64,000 nucleotides of DNA from contig SIAN01000015.1 in the NCBI GenBank assembly GCA_009691715.1, positions 1-64,000 on the forward strand. The letters are read 5' to 3'. Origin of the DNA: Planctomycetota bacterium (GTDB lineage Bacteria; Planctomycetota; B15-G4; SIAN01). The position numbers and the translations under genes were made by a program. This document shows, piece after piece, positions 1-7,758 of this stretch. Each line of letters opens with the position of its first letter. Position 1 is the stretch's first letter. The notes below the pieces were generated by a model, which was not told where the DNA came from, made no database searches, and worked only from the letters and a program-made list of their open reading frames with translations.

Positions 1-361
1 AGAAACGCCGCCCGCAACGCGCGCGTCGCCGCGAACCGTGCGAGGCGCTGCGCCGTCTGCGCCTGACCTGACGAGAGGAGGCACCGTCGACCGTCGAGCA
101 CACCGGCACGAACGGGCCGTTCGTGATCTCCAAGGAGCAGTTGCACCCGATGTGAGTACACGCGCGGAGACCAGCGCCCCCCCCCACGCCGCCGATCACA
201 CCGGCGGGCGTCTCCTCGGCTGGGCGGTCGAGAGCTCAACGGAAAAGAACAGAATGTCGTGGTGAGGAGCCGCGCCGTAAGTCCTTGTCAGCACTCATCT
301 GGCCATGCTGAACTGCGGAACCTGGGCTAGTTGCCGACCGGCGTGGCGAGCCGTCCGCCTC
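1..361. other. Intergenic edge region, no gene recognised
   Basis: I see no convincing gene here. On the plus strand, bases 72-155 read as a short peptide whose last residues are GPFVISKEQLHPM followed by TGA. It looks protein-like, but there is an in-frame TGA just upstream at 69-71 and no start or recognisable domain. It could be the decayed C-terminus of a gene lying to the left of the window. The rest is the downstream flank of the oxidoreductase gene that ends at 362. Confidence 0.3.
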
Positions 362-3172
362 CTACTGTCGCGGTTGTTCCCGCGGCGGTAGCTGGTACGC
401 CTCGGCCGCAGGCCTCACTGCGCGGTTGAGCCAGAGCGGGCGGCGCAGGCCGCCGGGCGCGCTGGCGCTGGCGGGGTGGGTCTTCGCCATCCACTCGCGG
501 AAGACTTCCATCGACTTGTTGGTGTCGACCTCGACGTCGCCGTAGTGGTCCTCAGGTTTGGCGCGCTCGAGATGCACGCGCTGGTGCCAGCAGTGCATGC
601 CGCTGATCGGGTCGGGCTGCACCGGGAAGGTGAGATTCTGGTGCACGCCGCCGTCGGTCCACCAGACGCGCGAGCTGTCCGTGTCGCTCGACTTCCATGG
701 TGCGATGCCCTTCACGCGGCGGAAACGGAAGCGCCCGTCCGACAGTTCCTCGCGCTTCACCAGCGCGCTGGCCCAACGGTCGGTGCCAACCTCCTCGAAC
801 AGGCGCCAGCGACCGAGGTGGTGGCTGCAGGCGATGACGCCCGGTCGCACGCCCTCCGTGACCCAGACCTTGTTGACGAAGTGGCCGATCCGCGTCGACA
901 CGCGCACCAAGTCGAGCGTCTTCAGTCCGAACGGCTTCGCGTCCCGCGGATGGATCCACACTGGGTTGGTGTTCGACAGCTCGTAGAGCCACTTCGAGTT
1001 CGCGCTGCGGGTGTGGATCAGCGTCGGCAGCCGGAACGTCGGCACCAGCACGAAGTCGCCTTTCGCCGGATCGAGGTGCTTGCGATGGACATGGCTTTCG
1101 ATGTAGCCAGGCAGCGCCTGCTCGGGCCAACCCCACTCGACCATCGTCTTGCTGTAGAGCTCGAAACGGCGGCTCGGTGTCGGGAGCCCGACTCGCGCCG
1201 CCCCCTCCGCCAGCGCGCCCACCGCATGGCCATCCTTCACGACCACGCGCTGCGTCGCATCCTCGCGGGTCCCAGCCAGATCCTTCTCGCCGAGCGGCTT
1301 CTTGAACGTGTCGTAGGTGCTCCCCGCAACCTCGAACGCGCCGAACTTCCGCATGTACTCAAGCGGCGTGAGCGACAGTTTTTTCGCGGCCTCAGGCAGT
1401 CCCGGCACCGTGTTCTCGAAGATCCAGCGGTAGTACTCCTCGGCGGTGATCCGCTCGCCCTTGCGGTAGGGCGACTCGAACCACTGGCGCACGCCGAGCG
1501 AGCCGTCGGGATCGATCCGCCACGACAGCGCGATCCAGAATTCGTCCTCTTCCCACACCTCGCCGGGATTCGCCTGCCAGGTCCACTCGACTTTCTTGCC
1601 GAGCTTCTCCATCGCCACGCGGCGCACCGGCTGCCGGAAGCCGATCCAGCGCCCGGCATGTGTCTCCTGTGACATCAGGTCGTGCCGCTCGGCTCCGAGT
1701 CCCATCGGCAGCACGTAGTCGGCGTACTGCGCGGTCTCGCTCCACATCGGCGTCAGCGCCGCGTGCAGCTCGATCTTCGTCTCGTCGCGCAGCACCCGCT
1801 CCCACATCATCCCGTCGGGATTGGTCCAGACCGGGTTGTAGACACGTGTGAAGTAGGCGGCGAGCTTGCCGCGGCCGTCCATCAGCAGGTGCGGCAGCAG
1901 GTAGCTCAACTCATGGTGAGAGAGCGGCCACTCACGCGGGTAGAGCAACTCGTTCCAGACCTTCTGCGGCGGCGGCTTGGCGAACGGCGCTGGCACGAAC
2001 TTGTCGGCGGTGTTCAAGTTGGTGCCGCCTTCGGCACCGACCGCGCCGACCAGCACCGACAGGAAATGGAGGCAGCGCGCCACCTGCCAGCCGCCTTGGT
2101 TGCCCGACGCAGCGTTGCGCCAGACGTGGCTCGCGAAGCCGTGGCCCGCCTTGCCGATCTCGCGCGCGACTTCGACGATCTTTGCGGCCGCTACGCCACA
2201 CTCCTTTTCCGCGGCTTCGGGCGTGTAGGCGGCGTAGTGGCGTTTCAGCTCGATCAGAAACTGCTCGAAGGTGCACGGCGCGTCCGGCGCCATCGCTGCC
2301 ATGTACTGCGGCCAGTTGGTCCACTCCTCGACGAACTTCCGATCGATCGTCCCTTCCGCCAAGAGCACCTGCGCGAATGCCAGGAGCAGGAACGCCTCGC
2401 TGCCGGGGTAGGGCGCCAACCAATAGTCGGCCATTGACGCCGTGTTCGACAGCCGGATGTCGATGGCACAGAGCTTCGCGCCGGCCATCTTCCCGTCGAT
2501 GATCCGCTGGGCGTGCGGGTTGAAGTAATGGCCGCTCTCGAGATGGCTCGACAGCAGCAGGATGAACTTCGCGTTGGCGTGGTCGGGGGAGGGCCGATCG
2601 ACCCCTTGCCACAGCGCGTAGCCGAGTCGCGCCGCCGCGCTGCAGACGTTGGTGTGGCTGTTGTGACCGTCGACGCCCCACGCCTGCAGCACGCGATCCA
2701 TGTAGCCGTCGTGACCCGGCCGCCCGACGTGGTACATCACCTCGGTCCGCCGCCCCTCGACCAGCGCGGTCCGGATCTGCTTGCTGAAGACCTCCAGCAC
2801 TTCGTCCCAGGTGGTCCGCTCGAACTTCCCGCTACCGCGCGGCCCGACTCGCTTCATCGGATAGAGGATCCGCTCCGGATCCTCGATCTGATTCAACGTC
2901 GCCGGTCCCTTGGCGCAGTTCCTTCCACGCGAGCCGGGGTGATGCGGATTGCCCTCGAGCTTGCGGATCGACAGGTCGGCCTTGTCGACATAGGCCACCA
3001 GCCCGCACGCCGCCTCGCAGTTGAAGCAGATGGTCGGGATCAGCGAGTAGTGCTTCTCGACCTTCCTCGGCCAGCTCTTCGCGTCGTACTCGACCCAGTC
3101 GTCCCACTGTTCCAACGGTGGGAACGACTCGAGCGGCGTGACCGTCATCTCATCGGGATCGTGGCTGCGCAT
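362..3172 (-). CDS. Molybdopterin oxidoreductase, catalytic subunit (PsrA/formate-dehydrogenase-like)
   Basis: This 936-residue protein is the catalytic subunit of a complex iron-sulfur molybdoenzyme (DMSO reductase superfamily). It would use a bis-pterin Mo or W cofactor for two-electron redox chemistry; the substrate cannot be read from sequence. Cys49, Cys52, Cys56 and Cys86 form the N-terminal [4Fe-4S] motif (CFNCEAAC, then RGRNCAKGP). Cys177 in HTNVCSAAARLGY sits where the metal-ligand Cys or Sec is found in formate dehydrogenases and Nap/Psr enzymes. The C-terminal part (about 700-830) matches the dinucleotide-binding domain. There is no Tat or Sec signal at the N-terminus, unlike exported PsrA or FdnG enzymes. 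It starts 16 bases after the stop of the FeS/NrfD gene and is surely co-transcribed with it. Family assignment is firm; polysulfide, formate or another substrate are all possible. Confidence 0.9.
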   Translation of the reverse strand: MRSHDPDEMTVTPLESFPPLEQWDDWVEYDAKSWPRKVEKHYSLIPTICFNCEAACGLVAYVDKADLSIRKLEGNPHHPGSRGRNCAKGPATLNQIEDPERILYPMKRVGPRGSGKFERTTWDEVLEVFSKQIRTALVEGRRTEVMYHVGRPGHDGYMDRVLQAWGVDGHNSHTNVCSAAARLGYALWQGVDRPSPDHANAKFILLLSSHLESGHYFNPHAQRIIDGKMAGAKLCAIDIRLSNTASMADYWLAPYPGSEAFLLLAFAQVLLAEGTIDRKFVEEWTNWPQYMAAMAPDAPCTFEQFLIELKRHYAAYTPEAAEKECGVAAAKIVEVAREIGKAGHGFASHVWRNAASGNQGGWQVARCLHFLSVLVGAVGAEGGTNLNTADKFVPAPFAKPPPQKVWNELLYPREWPLSHHELSYLLPHLLMDGRGKLAAYFTRVYNPVWTNPDGMMWERVLRDETKIELHAALTPMWSETAQYADYVLPMGLGAERHDLMSQETHAGRWIGFRQPVRRVAMEKLGKKVEWTWQANPGEVWEEDEFWIALSWRIDPDGSLGVRQWFESPYRKGERITAEEYYRWIFENTVPGLPEAAKKLSLTPLEYMRKFGAFEVAGSTYDTFKKPLGEKDLAGTREDATQRVVVKDGHAVGALAEGAARVGLPTPSRRFELYSKTMVEWGWPEQALPGYIESHVHRKHLDPAKGDFVLVPTFRLPTLIHTRSANSKWLYELSNTNPVWIHPRDAKPFGLKTLDLVRVSTRIGHFVNKVWVTEGVRPGVIACSHHLGRWRLFEEVGTDRWASALVKREELSDGRFRFRRVKGIAPWKSSDTDSSRVWWTDGGVHQNLTFPVQPDPISGMHCWHQRVHLERAKPEDHYGDVEVDTNKSMEVFREWMAKTHPASASAPGGLRRPLWLNRAVRPAAEAYQLPPREQPRQ

Positions 3173-3188
3173 GGCGAAGATCCTTGGA

Positions 3189-4661
3189 TCAGGACAGCGG
3201 CGGCAGCTGCGCCGCGCGGACGTAGGCCCACTCGTAGCCGTAGAGCGCGAGCAGCGTGATCGCGGTGGCGATCGGCGCGAGCGTCCCGATCGAGAGCGGC
3301 GCGACCAGCAGCAGCACGAACAGGCTCACGCGGTAGATCGGCATGCCCCACAGCCGCACCACATCGAGGAACGCCGCGCCCTGCATGCCGTTGCTGGTCG
3401 GGTGCTTGCCCCAGCGCTCCAGGAACGCAAACCCGAGATGCAGCATCAGCGCGAGCGACAGCACAAGTCGCAACGTTGCGCCATCCGTCGCGAACGGCAG
3501 CAGCACCGCCGCGCCGAGCGCCGTGGCCTGCACCAGCAGATGGGGCAGCAGCTTCTTCGATTGCCACAGATCGCGCCCCTCGCACTGCGCGAAGAGGAAC
3601 GCCGTGTAGCCGGCGACGCCGAGCGCCAGGACCGCGTTCACCCAACGCAGCGGTGCGATCGCAGCATCGACAGCGAACCAGCGCGCCGCGAGCGTCGCGC
3701 TCACCGTCAGCGAGAACGCGATCAGGATCCACGCGCCCTTCACCAGCCAGCTCTTCCAGTTCCCGCGCGTGAGCAGCGTGAGGAAGAGCATCGGCCGCTT
3801 CAGATCCTCGACCAGCAGCACCGTGGTGATCGTCACGAACAGCAGCGCGACGATCTCCGGCAGCCAGTCGGCCGCGAAGCCCGTGAGCCCGAGCGCCGCC
3901 GCGAACGGCGCCAGCATCGCCGCGCCTGCCGCGATCCCCTTCGTCACGAGATACGCCGCGACGCCCGCGCCCCACTCGACCTTGTGGCCGATGTCGAGCG
4001 TGACGCGCGTGTTCGGAATCGTTGGCAGCGTGCTCGGCCACGACTCGGGCTTCTGCGGCGGCCGCTCGCTCCAGAGGTAGGTCGCGGGCCGCTCGGCCGC
4101 GCCCGGCACCAGCACGAACGGCTCGACGCCGATGTAGGCGACGTTGGGACCGGTGTTCTGCTCGACCCGCCGGCGCATGCTCGGCTGCTCGGCCATCAGG
4201 CGGCTCGGCTTGCTGTTCGGGTCGTGGAAGTCGCCGCTGATGATCGCCTGCTCGGGGCAGACGATGACGCACGCGGGCTCGAGCCCCTTCTCCACGCGAT
4301 GCGCACAGTAGTGGCACTTCTCGACCGCGCCGGTGTCCTCGTTCAGGTGGAGCGCGTCGTACGGGCACGCCTGCATGCAGGCACGACAGCCGATGCAGAC
4401 ATCGCGATCGATGTCGACGATCCCGTCCTTGCGCTTGTCGAGCGCCGTGACCGGGCAGATCGTCACGCACGGCGCATCCGTGCAGTGGTTGCAGCGCAAC
4501 ACCGCGAAGTGGCGCTTCACCTCGGGGAAGGTGCCCTTCTCGACGTATTTCACCCACGTCCGGAAGTTGCCGAGCGGAACCTCGTTCTCCGCCTTGCACG
4601 CGACCGTGCAGGCGTGGCAACCGATGCAGCGCCGGTGATCGATCACGAAGCCGTACTGCAT
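3189..4661 (-). CDS. Fused FeS electron-transfer and NrfD-type membrane subunit
   Basis: This 490-residue protein joins two subunits that are usually separate (PsrB/DmsB and PsrC/NrfD). Residues 1-200 are a ferredoxin-like domain with sixteen cysteines in four groups: Cys12/15/18/22, 57/60/65/69, 89/92/95/99 and 116/119/131/135, enough for four [4Fe-4S] clusters. From about residue 225 onward come roughly eight hydrophobic segments with the NrfD-like stretch RGNWKSWLVKGAWI. It would pass electrons between the quinone pool and the adjacent molybdoenzyme. I chose the ATG at 4661 because the first cluster motif follows at once and a GGAG lies about ten bases upstream. The frame stays open upstream to 4916, but that part has low-complexity Arg/Ala content unlike a protein start. 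It is the first gene of the two-gene operon. Confidence 0.88.
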   Translation of the reverse strand: MQYGFVIDHRRCIGCHACTVACKAENEVPLGNFRTWVKYVEKGTFPEVKRHFAVLRCNHCTDAPCVTICPVTALDKRKDGIVDIDRDVCIGCRACMQACPYDALHLNEDTGAVEKCHYCAHRVEKGLEPACVIVCPEQAIISGDFHDPNSKPSRLMAEQPSMRRRVEQNTGPNVAYIGVEPFVLVPGAAERPATYLWSERPPQKPESWPSTLPTIPNTRVTLDIGHKVEWGAGVAAYLVTKGIAAGAAMLAPFAAALGLTGFAADWLPEIVALLFVTITTVLLVEDLKRPMLFLTLLTRGNWKSWLVKGAWILIAFSLTVSATLAARWFAVDAAIAPLRWVNAVLALGVAGYTAFLFAQCEGRDLWQSKKLLPHLLVQATALGAAVLLPFATDGATLRLVLSLALMLHLGFAFLERWGKHPTSNGMQGAAFLDVVRLWGMPIYRVSLFVLLLVAPLSIGTLAPIATAITLLALYGYEWAYVRAAQLPPLS

Positions 4662-4771
4662 CCGCGCGGAGCTCCAAGTTTGGCGAAGTGCTGCGAAGTG
4701 CTGCTGGTCGAAGGCGCGGCACGATAGCGGCGCCACCGAGCGCTGCCGGCGAACCGCTACGATCCCCGCCC

Positions 4772-5971
4772 ATGACACGCGCCCTCCACGCAGGGACGTT
4801 CGCGTCGTTGCTGCTCTGCAGCGGCGCGCCGCCGCAGCCCCCGCCGCAGCAGGCTCCGCGCGCGCAGAACTCTCCACTCGACGACGGCAGCGCCGACCCG
4901 TCGAGCGCCGACCCATCCAGCATGGTCGCGCAGCCGCCGCTCCCCGTTCTCGATCGCGCGGTCGGTCGCGGCTTGCGCTGGTTGATCGATCAGCAGGAGC
5001 CGTGCGGTGGTTGGTCCGGCGACGTCGGCCACAAGCAGGAGGACAGCTACGTCGTCTACGACAGCGCCGAGCGCCAGCGGCTCGAAGGCCACGCCCACGT
5101 CGGCGTGAGCGCGCTGGCCGGCCTCGCGCTGCTGGCCGACGGCCAGCCGGTCGACGAGGGCCCCTACGCCGCGACGTTCGATCGCCTCGTCGCCTACGTG
5201 CTGCGCTCGCAGGACCAGTTCGGCTACCTCTGCGACGGCACCACGCGGATGTACAGCCACAGCTTCGCGCTGCTCTTCTTGTCGCAGCTCTACGGCATGA
5301 CCACGCGCCACCACGACACCGTCGAGCGCGCGCTCCAGCAAGCCGTCGCCTTCACCGAGCGCGCCCAGAACGAGCACGGCGCCTGGCGCTACCAACCGTT
5401 CACGCTCGAAGCCGACCTCTCCGTGACCGTCTGCCAGGTGCAGTCGCTGCGCGCCTCGCGCGACGCCGGCATCGCGGTGAGGAAGGACGTGATCGACCGT
5501 GTCGTCGAGTACGTCCGCCAAAGCCGCATCGACGGCGGCGGCTGGGATGGCGCCCGTGGCAGCCTCGACGGCGCCTTCTACTACAAGATCCACGGTCGCG
5601 GCGCGGAGTCGAAGACCTCGTACGCGATCAACGCCGCCGCCATCACCTCGCTCCACTCGGCCGGCAACCACGACACGCGCGAATACGAAGGCGCGCTCGA
5701 GTACCTGACCCAGGCCCGCGCGGACAACTTCGCCCGCTCCGACCACTTCTATTTCTGGTACGGCAACTACTACGCCGCCCAGGCCTTCTGGAACGAAGGC
5801 GGCCCACGCTGGCGCCGCTATTGGCGCGACCTCTCCGAGACCCTGCTCGAGTCGCAGCAACCCGACGGCCGCTGGTTGAACCGAGTCGGCCCCGGCGACG
5901 CTTTCAGCACCGCGATCGCGTGCCTGCTGCTGCGGATCCCGGCGCAGTACCTGCCGATTTTCAGGGGGTAG
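4772..5971 (+). CDS. Secreted prenyltransferase/squalene-cyclase-like repeat protein
   Basis: This 399-residue protein begins with a short hydrophobic signal segment (MTRALHAGTFASLLLCSG) and a Pro/Gln/Ser-rich linker. Repeats typical of the alpha/alpha-toroid prenyltransferase and squalene oxidase fold follow, with motifs such as GLRWLIDQQ, GGWSGD, GAWRYQP and GGGWDGARGS. The DXDD catalytic motif of true squalene-hopene cyclases is not visible, so a binding or unknown role is more likely than terpene cyclisation. Planctomycetes carry many secreted proteins of this kind with no known function. The ATG at 4772 is chosen for the signal peptide; the open frame extends upstream without protein-like content. 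It diverges from the molybdoenzyme operon and has two larger relatives at 48490 and 54663. Its stop is TAG. Confidence 0.85.
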   Translation: MTRALHAGTFASLLLCSGAPPQPPPQQAPRAQNSPLDDGSADPSSADPSSMVAQPPLPVLDRAVGRGLRWLIDQQEPCGGWSGDVGHKQEDSYVVYDSAERQRLEGHAHVGVSALAGLALLADGQPVDEGPYAATFDRLVAYVLRSQDQFGYLCDGTTRMYSHSFALLFLSQLYGMTTRHHDTVERALQQAVAFTERAQNEHGAWRYQPFTLEADLSVTVCQVQSLRASRDAGIAVRKDVIDRVVEYVRQSRIDGGGWDGARGSLDGAFYYKIHGRGAESKTSYAINAAAITSLHSAGNHDTREYEGALEYLTQARADNFARSDHFYFWYGNYYAAQAFWNEGGPRWRRYWRDLSETLLESQQPDGRWLNRVGPGDAFSTAIACLLLRIPAQYLPIFRG

Positions 5972-5987
5972 GGCACCTGGAGGATCT

Positions 5988-6007
5988 CGCGCGGCGCTCG
6001 CCGCGCG
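5988..6007. terminator. GC-rich hairpin between convergent genes
   Basis: CGCGCGGC at 5988-5995 pairs with GCCGCGCG at 6000-6007 around a four-base loop. It sits in the 43-base gap between two converging genes, so it may end transcription from both sides. There is no T tract, so it is not a classical intrinsic terminator. Confidence 0.35.
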
Positions 6008-6014
6008 CTCGCTC

Positions 6015-6848
6015 TCAACCGCCGCCGCGTGCCGCCTCGCGCAGCGCCGCTGGATTCCAGCCGTGCGCCTCGTCCGCCGCCTCGCGGCACCAGAGGTAGA
6101 GCGCGTCGTAGGCCACCATCCCGTGGCGCAGCATCGCGTGGTCGTCGGCAAACTTGCGCGACAGGCCAAGCGACAAGGCGAGCAATCCGGCACACTGCGG
6201 CGCCAGATCGAGCCGGCCGGTGTCGGCGCCGCGAACGATGGTCGCGAGCTTGGCCAGCGCCGGATCGGAGATGTGGTGCGCGGCCTGCAGCGCGTCGAAG
6301 GTGCAACGCTCGCCGACGTGCGACAACGCGACATCCGGCACGTCGTAGGGCAGCGCGCGGCGTTCTTCGGCGGTGCGGAGCACTTCCGGCGGCGCGACGT
6401 AGAGGAACTCCGCGTCCGCATCGATGAAGCGGGTGATCAGCCACGGGCAGGCGATCCGATCGATCTTCGGCCGCGCGCGCGTGACCCAGCGCGTCGGCGC
6501 GTCGGCGGACTTGACCGACAGCGGCGCGTTCGCCGGCTTCAGTCCCTGCTCGATCCCGCCCTCGACGTAAACGCAGTCGAACCCGAGCTGCCGCAGCTCG
6601 CGCGCGGCGCCCTGGCTCACGTCGTGGCCCCGCGCGCAGTAGACGACCACTCGCGATTCGCGCGGAAGCTCCTGGCCCCAAGTCGCGACGGTGGCCGGAT
6701 CGCGCCGCAGCGCGCCGCTCGCCCACTCCGTCGCCGCACGAAACGCCGGCTGCTTGCGCACGTCGATCAGCAGCGGCGCGCGCGCGCCCGACCGCTCGTC
6801 GAGGAGCTGTTGCGCGCTGACCGACTCTCCTGCTTTCGCTTCACTCAC
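6015..6848 (-). CDS. Rhodanese domain fused to ChrB C-terminal (chromate resistance) domain
   Basis: The first 110 residues are a rhodanese-like sulfurtransferase domain with the active-site loop YCARGHDVS, Cys at about residue 71. The remainder (about 120-275) matches the C-terminal domain of ChrB, with conserved stretches such as RARPKIDRIACPWLITRFID and VGERCTFDALQ. ChrB proteins sense chromate and control chr operons; rhodanese-ChrB fusions are annotated as chromate resistance proteins but their reaction is unproven. I prefer the GTG at 6848, preceded by GGGAGCAGGGC, over a GTG at 6887, which would add an Arg-rich extension. The gene follows the superoxide dismutase gene by about 50 bases. 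In known chr operons chrC encodes an Fe superoxide dismutase, so the pairing fits oxyanion or oxidative stress defence. No chrA transporter is nearby. Confidence 0.82.
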   Translation of the reverse strand: MSEAKAGESVSAQQLLDERSGARAPLLIDVRKQPAFRAATEWASGALRRDPATVATWGQELPRESRVVVYCARGHDVSQGAARELRQLGFDCVYVEGGIEQGLKPANAPLSVKSADAPTRWVTRARPKIDRIACPWLITRFIDADAEFLYVAPPEVLRTAEERRALPYDVPDVALSHVGERCTFDALQAAHHISDPALAKLATIVRGADTGRLDLAPQCAGLLALSLGLSRKFADDHAMLRHGMVAYDALYLWCREAADEAHGWNPAALREAARGGG

Positions 6849-6899
6849 GCCCTGCTCCCTCGGCTCCGCTCCGCTCCGCCGTTTCACTGCATTCCCGCG

Positions 6900-7649
6900 T
6901 CACTTCGCGCCGCACGCCTCCGCGCGTCGGTCGAGCTCCGCGCCGGCGAGGTTCTGGAAGAACGCGTCGATGGAACCGGCCGCGTTCGAGCCGAAGTCCA
7001 TCGCATACGCGTGCTCGAACATGTCCATCACCAACAGCGGCACGACGCCCGTGGGGCTGTGGGTGTGGTCGAACAACCAGTAGGTGTGGGCCGCGCCGCG
7101 ATGGGCGTCCCAGCCGAGCACGACCCAACCCGATCCGCCGCCGAGCGCCTTGCCGGTCTGCCGGAACTCCTGCTCCCACGCCGCGACCGATTCGTAGTGG
7201 CGCGCGATCGCCTCCGCCAGCCGACCGCTGCCGAGCCCTTCGCCGCCGAGGTTCCCGAAGTACGCCTCGTGCAGCACCAGCGAGTTGCGCGCGATCAACT
7301 CCTCGCGCTTCAGCGACCCGACCCGGAACGGCGCCGCATCCTTCGGCAGCCCCGCCAACTCCGCCTCGATCGCATTCAATCGCTTCACCGCGCCGGCGTA
7401 GTTGTTGTCGTGATGCGACACCAGCAGCTTCTCGGACAACCCCTTCAGCTTGGCTGCCACGAACGGCAGCTACTGCACCGCATGCTGTCCCGCCCACGCG
7501 CCCGCACGCGCCGCTGCGCCCGTTCCATCCTGCATCGCTGCTCCTCCCATCGCGCCACCGGCGACCGGTCCGATCGCCGGCCCGATCGCCATTGCCGCCG
7601 CACCGACCGCGGTCCGATTCAGCCACTCGCGTCGTCCGATCGGTTCCAT
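6900..7649 (-). CDS. Tat-exported Fe/Mn superoxide dismutase, interrupted by an in-frame TAG
   Basis: The product would dismutate superoxide outside the cytoplasm. Codons 1-59 give a Tat-type leader (GRREWLNRT, then an Ala/Gly-rich hydrophobic run). Codon 60 is TAG at 7470-7472, and the same frame continues as LPFVAAKLKGLSEKL, the usual N-terminus of the enzyme. Metal ligands are visible: His in VSHHDNNY, His in SLVLHEAYF, and Asp and His in DMFEHAYAM. The domain is complete to the TGA at 6900. The TAG sits where family members often carry Tyr before LPPLPY, so a TAC to TAG change is plausible. As written, translation would give only the leader; a restart at a downstream GTG would give an unexported enzyme. 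It probably forms an operon with the ChrB gene. Sequencing error, recent decay or readthrough cannot be told apart here. Confidence 0.8.
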
Positions 7650-7758
7650 CGCGGGCCTCCTCTGGTCACGTGCTGCCTGACGCGAGATGCGCCGACGAAG
7701 CGAACGGGGCGGCGCGCGAGCGTAGCGGTCGGCGACGAGCACACCCCCGCTTCGCGCT

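Noticed and set aside
38..265. A 75-codon plus-strand frame at the left edge.
   Set aside because: No domain, no ribosome binding site, and composition like shadow frames.
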